Assembly: GCA_008921705.1 (NCBI GenBank)
Contig: VFFE01007216.1
Span: 1,995,529 to 2,059,528, forward strand
Length of the DNA stretch: 64,000 nt
Direction of reading: 5' to 3'
Origin: Burhinus oedicnemus
Taxonomy: Eukaryota > Chordata > Aves > Charadriiformes > Burhinidae
The translations under genes were made by a program, and so were the position numbers. Below are positions 51,901 through 62,008 of the stretch, piece after piece. The first letter of the stretch is position 1; each line of letters opens with the position of its first letter. The notes under the pieces are model-generated. The model saw only the letters and a list, made by a program, of their open reading frames with translations, was not told the origin of the DNA and made no database searches.

Positions 51901-54151
51901 GAAGCACTGAAAGGAAGTAAAAGGTTATGGTTTATGTTTGGCTATTTCTTCCCCCCTCCCCTTTTTTAGTAGCTTTTCTCCATCCCTGACGTGTTGAGTG
52001 GCTTTGAAGTGTGGCTTAAGATCCACAATGAAGTATATGGTTATCAGGTGCGATGAATGAAGAGGAACAAATTTTGTGCTAAGATGCAGGACAACTGTCA
52101 CTTGTCTGCAATTCATCCTGAATATGTAAATAGTTGGCCATGTGGGCAGACATCCATTGTACTTGGTGGTAAAGGGGAGCATTACATAGATCAGGCATGC
52201 AGGATTTCACTACATGTGTTGCTCTTAAAATGCATACTGAAGTCCAGCTGTTGAACTGTGTCTTGGCTAACTTCAGTTGGGTCACAAATGGTAGGTTGAC
52301 TCTACAGAATTAGAGTAACCTGTAGTGTGATAGTTCCTCAGAATGTCTTTTGAGATGAACGTTAACACATACAGCTAATTAAAGAGGAAAAAAAAAAAAC
52401 CCAACCATTTCTTTGCTTTTAGAAGTTAGGGGGATTTGATATAAAGTTTTTAAGGTGTAATGTTCTGGCTGAAGAGTGTTTACACACTCAAACTGTGCAA
52501 ATCAATGTTTTGATATTCATTGTTGAGAAACTTTGCTACACTTCAGTACCTAATTTCAACAAACTTGCGTGTGGGGTTCACATGCACTTGACAACTTCCA
52601 TAAAATAGAATAAACACTACACTTATAGAAGACCTGAGGACTAAAGCCGTGCTGCACTGTAGGCCGTTGGTAAATCTCACCTCACTTCCAGTTTATAATG
52701 CACTCCAGCAAGTCTATATGAAGTCTCTGGAGGCCCATAAGGGCAGTTTTCAAATACCTGGTGAGACTGGGATTCCTGTGTCAGTCACTTCTATATCACT
52801 TAACTTCTTTCAGCGGAGACAAGGTTTGCCAGATAAAGGGCAGTTCTCAGCAGTAAGACTGAAGGCAGGTGTATGACAGCGTTGTTAGCGCTTTCAGCAT
52901 TTCCTTGGGGATTTGGATGTGTTGAATAGAGTAGATGAAAACTCGGTTTCTCCAAGTTACCTGCCCTTTAACACAAGTCTTGATTTTCACTCAGCTGATG
53001 CTAATTTTCTTGATGTTGATTTACATTCTCTCTACCTTCATCTGAGGTGATGTATTAGGAAATCTTTCCTTTTTCTTCAGCTCATACGCTAAGACATTTC
53101 AGCTTGGTGTTTCCAAGCATTGGTTTCTAGAAGCTGCTGCAGTCATAGTGATGCACACTTTCCTTTTTGCTATCTTCACACAGTGCTATAATCCTTTCCT
53201 AAAATCTCACTGTGTTGAAAAACTGAACTGGAAAGGAAGGCGAAGACTTGACTTTTCCCTAAATACTACTACCGTGTTCTGAACTGTTTACCAGGTTTAC
53301 AAAATGTGTGCATCTTCTGTGGAAGCAGATTTGAGTTTGTTTGCAACTGTTTTAATAGACCACTAATACCGAAGCTCTCAAACTCACTACATAATTTAAC
53401 AAGTTGACATAGAGCTGTTGTTAGTAACCTGGTGGTAGACCACATCAGATGTGTTGTATGATTTGAGGATACAAAGTACTTACTCTACCATAGTTTGTCC
53501 AATTTTACATTAACATGTCGGTATGTGTGTTAAAGCTAACTTTCCGCTTCTGCTTATGAACTGCGCTTGATGGTCAGAATGAGTAACTTGCGTAAGCATA
53601 AATTAAGCACTGACTGGATTCCTCAATTGCTGCTTCTCTGTTGTCCCCTTTCCTTTTTCCTGCGTGTCTCTACTATCATTTGATATTCTTCAGACTCCTC
53701 CCACTAAAAAAGGAGGACACAGTATTTTCAGAGATTTCCTTGTTCCTAATGAGGAAAGAAATCTGTGAGAGCAGTGGCCGTGAGCAAATGCTTAGGGAAG
53801 AATAAGACAAGTATATTAATATTTGTGAATTGCCTTCCTTCCAAACACAAACTTAAATCCCTATTTAGTAAGTATACTAACATCTGTATTGCAGTAAAAG
53901 CTGAAAAATTGCTAATTGTAATTTTTTTTTTTTCCTCCTCATATGCAGGAAACATACTGTTGAATGTTCTAATTCCACACAAGATGCCATGTACAAGAAC
54001 CGGAAAAAACAATGTTCTTATAGTTTGTGTTCCTAATCCACCGATTGATGAGAAGAATCCAGCTGTTCCTGTCACTATGTTAATAAGGGTGAAAACAAGT
54101 GAGGATGCGGATGAGTTGCACAAAATCTTACTGGAGAAAAAGGAGGCTTAA
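42911..54151 (+). CDS. NUP50: Nuclear pore complex protein Nup50 (spliced, 7 coding exons)
   Basis: Nup50 is a mobile nucleoporin of the nuclear basket. It binds importin-alpha and Ran and helps release import cargo and recycle importins. Coding exons are 42911-42979, 44345-44428, 46613-46808, 48106-48768, 49773-49851, 51594-51712 and 53949-54151. All introns are GT-AG, and the joined frame is open for 470 codons (human 468). Residues 1-51 hold the importin-alpha binding segment, with a basic cluster KKAKRR at 41-46. A conserved block lies at 161-206 (YHKQLAALN, then VRDWIVKHV). FG dipeptides occur at 78, 116, 230, 277 (as FNFG) and 307. An acidic run is at 340-345, and the Ran-binding domain spans about 349-468, including [10 protein letters not shown] (395-404). 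The start ATG has A at -3 and G at +4. Residue 29 is Val where the human protein has the short-isoform Met. The identification is by protein similarity recalled from memory and is very secure. Confidence 0.97.
43320..43510 (-). mobile_element. CR1 LINE fragment in NUP50 intron 2
   Basis: A 190-bp 5'-truncated CR1 is inserted antisense to NUP50. It starts with TCATAGAATCATAGA (the complement of the ATTCTATG tail), then the conserved CCAACCCCCCTGCC and 'gatggggcatccacagctt' segments, and stops at CCTCACCACC. It is non-coding and lies about 340 bp downstream of exon 2. Confidence 0.93.
44345..44428 (+). CDS. NUP50: NUP50 exon 3 (residues 24-51)
   Basis: The acceptor CTTCTTAAAG and donor GAG|GTATTG bound 84 bases, in phase 0 at both ends, so skipping the exon would keep frame. 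It encodes [16 protein letters not shown] followed by the basic KKAKRR cluster, which acts like a nuclear-localisation signal on importin-alpha. The sixth codon is GTA (Val29). Confidence 0.95.
45330..45820 (+). other. Purine-rich segment in NUP50 intron 3
   Basis: About 490 bp of intron 3 is markedly skewed to A and G on the transcribed-sense strand (GGAAGAAGAG, AGAGAGAGG and similar words), unlike the neighbouring intron sequence. No open frame or recognised repeat family was found. It may be an old decayed mobile element. Confidence 0.4.
46613..46808 (+). CDS. NUP50: NUP50 exon 4 (residues 52-116 plus first base of 117)
   Basis: A strong pyrimidine tract and CCCTAG precede the exon; the donor TTTG|GTAAGT follows in phase 1. 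It encodes the Gly-rich AFKGFKGF segment, the first FG (FSGFG, 75-79), a serine-rich linker and the start of the second FG (AFG, 115-117). Confidence 0.95.
47222..47255. repeat. G11 run and (TTTG)5 microsatellite in NUP50 intron 4
   Basis: Eleven consecutive Gs are followed, after CAG, by five TTTG units. It is a compound simple repeat, likely length-polymorphic and error-prone in sequencing. Confidence 0.8.
48106..48768 (+). CDS. NUP50: NUP50 exon 5 (rest of residue 117 to 337, first base of 338)
   Basis: This 663-base exon is the largest coding exon, with acceptor CTTCTCATAG and donor AAAG|GTAAAT, phase 1 to phase 1. It holds Met120, the strongly conserved block at 161-206, which in mammals lies in the region that contacts Nup153, then the serine-rich FG region with FG at 230, 277 and 307. 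The open frame runs some 85 bases upstream into the intron, but the spliced junction is the one that matches the family. Confidence 0.95.
49773..49851 (+). CDS. NUP50: NUP50 exon 6 (residue 338 to part of 364)
   Basis: It is 79 bases long, entering in phase 1 and leaving after two bases of a codon; donor AA|GTAAGTG. It encodes the acidic run and the beginning of the Ran-binding domain ([16 protein letters not shown]). The acceptor reads AAG-GAG-GAG, a tandem NAG series, so one or two codons of the acidic run could be removed by acceptor slippage. Confidence 0.94.
50676..51315 (-). mobile_element. CR1 LINE fragment in NUP50 intron 6
   Basis: A 640-bp CR1 copy is antisense to NUP50, with its 3' end (TCATAGAATGG) at the low coordinate. 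The minus strand keeps part of the CR1 ORF2 C terminus in 51288-50935, with residues such as [27 protein letters not shown] and [16 protein letters not shown] stop truncates the frame and indels interrupt the tail, so it is inactive. It ends about 280 bp before exon 7. Confidence 0.95.
51458..51515 (+). repeat. Tandem duplication, 2 x 29 bp
   Basis: The 29-bp unit starting CTGGCTTACTGTG and ending GATGTATACAT is repeated head to tail at 51458-51486 and 51487-51515 with one mismatch (T to G). It lies in NUP50 intron 6, 78 bases before exon 7, and looks recent. Confidence 0.85.
51594..51712 (+). CDS. NUP50: NUP50 exon 7 (end of residue 364 to 403, first base of 404)
   Basis: It is 119 bases with acceptor TTTGCACAG and donor TTAG|GTAAGT. 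It encodes the core of the Ran-binding domain: [17 protein letters not shown], then TLHLKP and LLVRADTNL, with almost no change from mammals. Confidence 0.95.
53949..54151 (+). CDS. NUP50: NUP50 exon 8, coding part (residues 404-470 and stop)
   Basis: The acceptor is ATATGCAG after a long T tract (T-rich from about 53920). It encodes the last part of the Ran-binding domain ([27 protein letters not shown], then the C terminus KILLEKKEA) and TAA at 54149-54151. The frame is open upstream into the intron, but the splice junction restores the GNILL sequence of the family. Confidence 0.95.
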
Positions 54152-54306
54152 ATAAGTTGCAGTCAGTGATTTGAGGAATCATTGCCAAACTCTTGCTGCT
54201 CTTTTTTTCTTCCATAACTTCACTTGAACACTTAAATCTTTACTCTGATGTTAAGAACTGTTATAGGAATTCTGGAAAAATTCTGTGAGGAAAAGCTAAA
54301 CTAGCT

Positions 54307-54312
54307 AATAAA
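54307..54312 (+). terminator. Proximal poly(A) signal of NUP50
   Basis: A canonical AATAAA lies 155 bases after the stop, followed within 25 bases by a GT-rich element (GTGTTGGACTGTGCTC), the arrangement of a working cleavage site. Confidence 0.7.
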
Positions 54313-55128
54313 AGCTTTAACAGAACACAAGTGTTGGACTGTGCTCCCTCATTTTTGAGTATATAAATGCAGGACCTCTTCTGGATAAAGCATATTGATT
54401 TTAATCAAAGCATTTGTTTTTAACACTGGTCAGTTGACCAAATGGACTGAAATCAGAGTAGAAAAATATGGTACCAGAGCTTCCTCACAGACTGCGGTGC
54501 AATGCAACAACCTCCTGTTTTGAGAAGGGAGGATGTTGAAGATTAACTGTTGAAACTGTTTCTAGACTCCAGATTTTTAATTCTAATTGGTCTGTCATAT
54601 TCTGGTGAGACTAATTTTTCAAACTGTCGGAGACAACAATTTACCCCAACAACAATGGTATTGTATATTGTACTGTGTTTTAACTCTTACAGGCTATGTG
54701 CTTTTGGGACTCAGAGACTGCATCTCCAGCTATTTAAAAGAAAATTTGTTTTGCGTAGTCTTGTTGACAGTAGTGTTTCTTAGAGAAGAACTATCAGTTC
54801 TGTTCTTACTGTAGCAACAAGCTAACGATGTGCAATAGTACAAGCAGACAACTGGAAGACTGTTTATCATGGACCACAGCCACAGCTGGCATTTGCTGAC
54901 TTCGGACGAGTCAGAGGCAAAGGGTTGCACTTCCACTATGGTCCCTCCGAGGTATTCTTCCCTAGTCCCTTGGGCTAAAACTGAAACCCAGCAGAGGCAG
55001 AGTTGTAAATGTTGTACTTGTCTTGCTACTAGTACTTTTCTGAAGATAATCTCTTTTCACAAACAAACTTGAGGATTTTTATAGATCTTTATATTGCCTC
55101 TGGCCATTACCAAGAATACGTGCATAAA

Positions 55129-55142
55129 TGTGTGTGTGTGTG
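55129..55142. repeat. (TG)7 microsatellite
   Basis: Seven TG units lie in the inferred NUP50 3' UTR. Confidence 0.7.
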
Positions 55143-55976
55143 AATAATTATTTTTCCTGTGTGCTAAAACTACAGTGCTTTACTGCATTACATTAAGTAA
55201 AGCAGTAGTTTGCAGCTTTAAGACAAGCTTTCTGTCACAAAAGTAGGGAGCGCTGGGTTAATCTGTAACTTAGTTTTCAGCTGTGTTAAAATTAACTACG
55301 TGGCAATAATTTGTGGGTCAGAACATCATTCTGTTCTCAGTTTCCATCTCAACTTTACTAGACCTTGTTTGGTTATTTAATCCTTTTCTTTTTCAAATCT
55401 TGTTTACTGGAAACTCCTTCCCTAATAATTGTTTTTCTGCTTCGCTTCCAGCTCTGGAAACTATCCAAGAGCTAGATGGTAGTATTAAATTTGAACTGCT
55501 CTCTGATCTGTCACACTGACCAGCTCTGGGGAGATGGAAGAAATGTGCCAACCCGTCTCTGGCTAATGCTGCACAAAGGAAAGAATACCATTCTTTAAAA
55601 AGAGCAGCATGATGCAATTCTCACAGGGGACCTGGAAATCCACAATAGCGGCATCCTATGGGTGGGGAAAAAGTAGCAGCACCATTTGATTAGATGCAGC
55701 ACATCTTACCTGCTCCCCACTGCTCTCCGCGGGGGGACAGACGGCTGCCTTCAGTCCTCATTCACTGCACAATTCAGGTTATGGCCTTTTTTTCCCCCAC
55801 TTAACTAAAAGGAGGAAAAACTTCATAGGATTTATAGCCTTCTTGACCAAAGTTCAAAAACAAAGGCCTCTGCCCACATTTCAGCTACACTGAGCTCACA
55901 GGAGTTGCATTTTTAACAAAGTGTAAAGGAAGATCAGGTAAGATTTCAATTATTTTTTGAAATACAAACTGGTGCC

Positions 55977-55992
55977 TTTTTTTTTTTTTTTT
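55977..55992. repeat. Poly(T) tract
   Basis: Sixteen consecutive Ts lie in the inferred 3' UTR; an antisense poly(A) from a decayed retroelement is possible but nothing recognisable flanks it. Confidence 0.7.
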
Positions 55993-58018
55993 GCATCTGG
56001 CTCAGTACTTAACCATTAAAAGTAAGTGACATTACTTTCCTCAAAAAAAGAGGAAAAAAAAAAAAAGAAAAAAACCACAAAGTTGTTGATACTTAAATTG
56101 GAGGCCAAAAGCTGAAGGCTTGCACGTTAATTGTGTATGAATGAAAAGCAGAACATTGCCTGAAAGTTTATTACAGGCTCAGGTTTAATGTCCAAGGGCT
56201 CAGTTAATTTTGCATTTGTCATTTGACTGTAGTGTCTTAAACAAGTCTCCCTGCAGAAAGGTTTATAGGCTGGATGTGGTCAGCAGATTTGTTACGCATC
56301 CCACTTTCAGAGCAACTCGGTACAGATTGTACCAGTGGTCTTGGGTTTGTGTTTGTTTACTTCCAAAAGCTCATGGATCTGTAACTGTTTCTTCATCCAT
56401 TGAAGTGTGGACCAACTAACTTAAACAAGTGAGAGAGAAACTGAACTTCCTATGTGTCCTTATGATTTGCCTCTGACGTGAGGCAGTCTCGGGGTTTTGC
56501 ACGCACCTATTTGGCCCAATTCTAAAGCTGGCAAACTGAATAATGGCTAGTGCGTCTCTGTCATGTTTCCAAGGGTGGACATTCCGAGGCTGAGCACAGA
56601 GTGTAAGGAAAAATAAACAGAATAGTAATAAATTGTGTTGGAAACATTAAACCTTCCAATATCCATGGTAGCAAGTACTATCTTCTCTTAGCTGTGGGAA
56701 AGACTGAGATGAGACACCTTAATTCTTTAGCAATGTATGTATTTATCAGTAAAGCTAGGTATATAATTGGAATCTCATGTTAATTAGAATGTCAGTTATA
56801 TGCACGAACATTTTACATGGTGCAAGTTGCCACTAAAAGACTAGGGAAGAATTTTACTGCAAATTAGAGATTTTAATCAGCATCATTCATAGTGACCCTG
56901 CAATTATCTCCATTATGAAGCAGGGTAAATCAGTCATACACTTTTTACTTGGTGTTCAGGTATAAAGCACAACCCCTCTCCAGTACTGTTATTAAAAAAA
57001 AAAAATTGACGATGCTTCAGTTTCTAGTTCAGAAATATTAAAATACACAAATATTGTAAAAAGCCAGAAATTATTACATAGAAATAAAGGCCTAGAATGA
57101 GCTAAAAGCAAAAGTTAGTGGAGAGCATAGAAATCATTATACTAATGCCTTCATAACAAAGTGGCACATGCTATACAAGGAAGGAATTTTGATCAGAATT
57201 CCAACTCAATGAGGCATTCCCATATCTTGGTAGATACTTAATACATTTAACAGCTGGATATCAGATACCTGATGTTAAAGATGCAAGTTTCCTCCCTAAT
57301 TTAAGTTAATGCCTTCACTGTTTCAGCTGTACATTGGTGTTGGAGTGTGTCATGGATCATGCATTCTTCTTTCTGCTGTAGTTTTGAAGTTTCAGCTGCT
57401 TAGAAATCTTTCCTTTCCCTCTCACCTCCCCAAAATAGAAAATGAAGATCTCTGTTTCTTTTAATTACCAGAATCATCTGTAAAGGAGATTGTTACAGTT
57501 GGTTTGAATTTTATTTTAACATTAAATTGCTGTATGCAGGGGTTTTTTTTGTTACGTACTTAGAATTTATCTATTTGGGAGCAAAACAGCATGTTCATAT
57601 CCCTTTTGGTTGATGGATGTGAAAGTTTAAATTAAATTTACAGTTCAAATGAACATGTTGTAGAAGGTAAACGAATTAGGAGGTACGCTTTACTATTGAG
57701 AACTTCAGCTCCCTTTGCAGCACTGTAACATTTAAAATGTCCTTAAAGACTTTCTTTCTGATGCCTTAACTTATTTGCATTTGCTAAAATTTTGTAGCTG
57801 GTGCCTGTGTGCAGAAATTAACTGACATTAAAAAATTTAAAGTGGCATGAGCTAGTATAAATCCAATGAAAATGCTGAATGTGATGATTTGTTAATAGAT
57901 TTCAAACTGCTCTGAATTTTTCAGTGGATACTTAAGTTTCACATAACTTGTCATGTAACAATGTTTTCATTACTTCTAATACATTGAGGAAATGTACAAA
58001 AAATCCATGGAAAATGTG

Positions 58019-58024
58019 AATAAA
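58019..58024 (+). terminator. Candidate distal poly(A) signal of NUP50
   Basis: AATAAA is followed by GTATCTTGTGTGTATTCC, a good GT-rich downstream element. A second hexamer lies at 58085-58090. The pair would end a 3' UTR of about 3.9 kb. No transcript evidence is visible in sequence. Confidence 0.45.
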
Positions 58025-58045
58025 TGAATGGGAGATAAGTATCTT

Positions 58046-61000
58046 GTGTGTATTCCTTTCACTTTGACTGTGTAACGCTGTATTAATAAAATGAATTTTA
58101 CAATCAGTTGCTTGCAGGTGAACTCCTGCCTAGAAAATCTGGCGCGCAGCCTTACTGCTGCTAAAAGAAGCAATGTCCTCCCGTGCCCCTTCCCAGGCTG
58201 GCTTTGAAACCTGTCACGTTGCTAAGAGCCAGTTCAGCAAAAACGCGTTCCTCTTGCAAGGTCAGTGAGCTGAATCAGCTCAGAGGGAGGAGCTAGGGCT
58301 GCCTTTGACGAGAGAGAAAAACTAGTTCTTACATGATAAGAGAATGACTAGAGATCGACCTCTAAAAATCCCTCCACTTGGAACATTAAAAGATTTAAGA
58401 GCAAAAGTAATCTGTGTTTGCCTGATGGCATATGTAGAATGTACTTCTAGATCTAGCCTAAAAGCGCTATCCTAAAGCCAGGCTACAAAGGGATTCTTCT
58501 CTTCATTGGTTTGTGATAATTTGGCAAGGGGTGGGGTGGAAATCAAGACAGACCTGTTCTGAAAAGCATAGATCATCTTTCCAGTGGACCAGGAACTGCT
58601 TGAGACCACAAAGAGTGCCTGTCATCCAACTGTACCTTCTGCTATTGGCCACTATTATGCTGTTTAGACCTCCCTTTTAATTTCCTTTACAATTCCAGAG
58701 CCATCCAAGTTATGCCCACAAATAGGAGCTACTTCTTGCAGGAGGATACAACTATTGGTTACCAAACATTATCATCTCAACACCCCCCCACTTACAATGA
58801 CTGGGAAAACCAAGGGCCTATGTTGCAGTTTTAAGGATGCAGTTACTATCAATAGAGCCCCACATTTCCACCTAAATTTCTGAGTAGATTTTAAACACCA
58901 CCACCCCCCCCAAAAAAAAACCCCAAACCAAAAACCAAACAAACAAAAAACCCAACAAACCCCACCCAAACCCCAACTTCATCTACTTGGGATGTTGGCA
59001 TTATTCCACATTTTGGACATCTCTTACTTCCTTCTTAAAAATGCAGCCAGCGCTGCTTACAGTCTCCTTAGCTTTCAGCAGCCATAAAGAAAAAGCAAAG
59101 TAATGGTTCTCAAGAGCAGAAACAAGCTTATTATTCCTTTCAGGCTGGGGAAATCTAGGATGTCTAATGCTTAATGCTTTGCCAAGCACCAAAGATTTTA
59201 CCACTTGCACAACAGGAAGGGGCAAACGTAACAGTGCAGAAGACAGCAAGTCCGGAACATCCAGACTAAGAAAATGCCAACGCTCCAAGAACAATCTGCA
59301 TTCATCAAAATCAGCCTCTTTCCTAATCCAGCACGAAAATGTCTCTCACAGCAGATTAGTTACAGCAACCGAGTCATAGAGAAGTCAGAACTTATTAATC
59401 TGAAACACACATCAAGTGTAAGCTAAAGGCTATGTACATGTCATCGGCTAGAAAAACAGTGAAGGTGACAAGTAAACTTCAACCATGATCCAAACGATGC
59501 ATGGACAGACAGGTTACCTGCTGTCATCAATCTCCTGCTGAAGACACAACTGAAAGCTAAATGAAGAGCAACAGGCAGCCAAGTAATTTTGAGTAACAGT
59601 CTTACATATGACGCAACATTTGAAGCTGTGAATGAGTTCAGACTCCAAGTGTGGTGAACAGCTTGCTTTGGTAAAATATTTGCTTCGTCGATGGGTCCTA
59701 AGACTGTCAAACAACTAAAGTTTAGGTGGAGAAGAGCAACAAACTTCTTTGGATATGCAGCAGACGACGACTGGATTACAAGCCTCTGCACTACTGCACA
59801 AGTTACAGTACGTGACTGCGTGAGCACCTGTAACTGACTGACCTGCATGAAATACAGGAGGAGCAGCAGCACACAAGAACCAAAGGCTGCACAAGATGAG
59901 CAAAGAGGTAGAAAAAGAATTTGCATTGTTTGAAGTAGTCATTGCTATACTACCCTAACAGAAGCTTGAATAAGTATATGACTCATTTTTTTTTACAGCA
60001 TCATATTCATTTAGAAATTCTTATCTGCATCTGAGCATCCTGAATATTATAATAAAAATAAATATTCATAATCATCAGTTTAGCGGATATTAGGAACATC
60101 ATAACCATTACTGAGAGGCAGTGCAGAAACGGATCTCTAGAAGTCTGCAGGGGCTTCAAAGATGTGAACAGAATTTGCCTGCTCGGGCAGTACCACTGAG
60201 CAAAAAGTCTCTGACTTTGGTATACTATCTTGTATCATAGATGACATAATACAGTACAAAATGTTTTGACTAAATTATGGTCAATGTTAGTTTTGGAGCC
60301 CTACCTGAACTGGTGGGCACTCGGGGCATTCTTCTTACCTGCAAATGGTAATTCTGTTGATTGCAATTCCAGGGAAAACTTGCAGGTGGTTTCTCCATTG
60401 TAAAAAGGAAATTCCTAACACTGAAAACAGTAGATCCTATACCAAATCTAATTACTTTGGCAGTGCTTGAAGTAAGCGTTTCCTTACCTTTACAATGAAG
60501 TCAGAAATGACTACTGTGAACAATCGCCATGCTGATCTTCTCCTTACGTGCCGGGCAGGTTAATCGTGGAGGTACTTACCAGGAAGCACATAATTCAGAG
60601 TTCTTGCTGAGAAGGAAACTTGAATAACAGCTCTTCTTGCTCCTTGATGCTACATCGATCACTTTCATTTTCAAAGCAAAACTTAGTCTGACACTTGCAG
60701 CGATGAGCAGGGACGGAAGAGTGGGTTCTGCCAACCTTCTTGTCCTTCAGGAGCAAAGGAATGCCTCTAGACTTGGTGCAGGCTTAAGGCATTCTCTAAG
60801 TGACATAGGGTTTAGATGAACACAGTGGTTGCATCTAAATTAAAGGTTGAGTATGAGACTTTGAAGAGTCTGCAGTCTAGTAAGCTGCTTTTGCTGGATT
60901 TCTCCAGCAATATTGCTCCAGTAGGAAAAGCAGAACCATAAACACAAACACCCTTTTATGTTGCGGAGAGATGGGAGGCAGAAGAGCATGGGCTGAATAA

Positions 61001-61727
61001 TCACATATTGTGAAAGACTAAGTTATGAATCACCAGAATCAACTGAACATTGGTATAAACGGATAACAGGGGAAACATTGAAGCAGCTGGAACTAACATT
61101 TCAAGACAAAGCTTTTTTTAAATGTAGGTGGACTCCACTGACCTTTTTGAAAACTATCAGCCAGCTCCATTCATTTCAGTAGGGTTTTACAACTGTTTAT
61201 TCCCACCTTCCTTTAACCTGTCTCTCTGAAGTGAATTCAGAACCATGCCAGTTAACTACTTGTATACTTCTTATTCACACATTTATGTTATTGCCTGAAG
61301 TTCAGCATCTTCAGCAGTGCGCTCACACCTCCACAGGCATCAGCTATCCCAGTCTGCTTTGTTTAATAGGCTGCCCCCTCTCCCACCCCTCACATTCATC
61401 CTATGCTCTGACAAGGATGTTTTGCCAAAAGATCATTCTTCTTGTGTAGGTTTGTGCATATGCTGCATGCAGGCACGATGACAGCTACGTGGCTGGCCTG
61501 TTTTATCTTCTGCAGTGGACGTGCAGTAGAGGGAAGAAGTCCACGCTCCTCACACACAACCAAATCCAATTTGTGCACACAAATACTTCTGTCTCGTCTG
61601 AACAAGAAAACAGCTCATCTGCCTTGGTTTTCACACCACCATCTCAATCAACATTAACCCTACTAGGAAAAGCCAACTAGCTTGACTTGGGCAAGATTTT
61701 TCTGGCTTAACCAATCACCTCTTCTCC
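58046..61727. other. NUP50 downstream intergenic DNA, no gene seen
   Basis: No coding exon was found on either strand. In mammals KIAA0930 lies convergent here; I looked for its conserved C-terminal coding exon on the minus strand and did not find it. An A/C-rich low-complexity tract lies at 58893-58977. Open frames near 59.4-59.9 kb (minus, up to 161 codons) have no motif and no homologue I recognise. Confidence 0.5.
58893..58977. repeat. A/C-rich low-complexity tract
   Basis: The + strand has only A and C over about 85 bases (CCACC, C8, A9, CCAAAC, ACAAAC words). The opposite strand is therefore G/T only, and the Trp/Gly/Phe-rich open frame read there is an artefact. Confidence 0.85.
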
Positions 61728-62008
61728 CAAGTAACAAGCGATAGGACAAGAAGAAATGGCCTCAAGTTGCACCAGGGGAGGTTTAGATTGGCTATTAGGA
61801 AAAATTTCTTCACTGAAAAGGTTATCAAGCATTGGAACAGGCTGCCCAGGGAAGTGGTGGAATCGCCATCCCTGGACGTATTTAAAAGACGGGTAGATGT
61901 GGTGCTGAGGGACACGGTTTAGCGGTGGTTTTGGCAGTGTTAGGTTGATGGTTGGACTCAATGATCTTAAAGGTCCCTTCCAACCTAGGTGATTCTATGA
62001 TTCTATAA
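61728..62008 (+). mobile_element. CR1 LINE 3' fragment
   Basis: A 281-bp CR1 copy lies in sense, running from AAGTAACAAGCGATAGGAC through GAGGTTTAGATTGG, GGAACAGGCTGCCCAGGGAA and GTAGATGTGGTGCTGAGGGA to a GATTCTATGATTCTATA tail. The internal sequence differs from the three antisense copies in this window, so it belongs to another CR1 subfamily. It is 5'-truncated and non-coding. Confidence 0.95.

Larger units (their letters stand above)
54152..58045 (+). other. NUP50 3' UTR, long form inferred
   Basis: No coding feature follows the stop. The short form would end just after the AATAAA at 54307. Further AATAAA hexamers lie at 56612, 56627, 57083, 58019 and 58085. Human NUP50 has a 3' UTR of several kilobases, so an extended form ending near 58.04 kb is reasonable. 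The stretch contains a T16 run at 55977-55992, (TG)7 at 55129-55142 and A-rich runs near 56.05 kb, none of which is coding. Confidence 0.5.

Noticed and set aside
53765..53948. Upstream extension of the exon 8 frame as coding sequence
   Set aside because: The frame is open upstream, but the residues do not match Nup50, and a T-rich tract with an AG acceptor at 53947-53948 restores the family sequence when spliced.
58772..58969. Trp/Gly/Phe-rich minus-strand frame
   Set aside because: It is the translation of a G/T-only low-complexity tract.
59441..59926. 161-codon minus-strand frame considered as a KIAA0930 exon
   Set aside because: The peptide does not resemble the KIAA0930 C terminus or any family I know, and an overlapping minus frame of similar quality is present.
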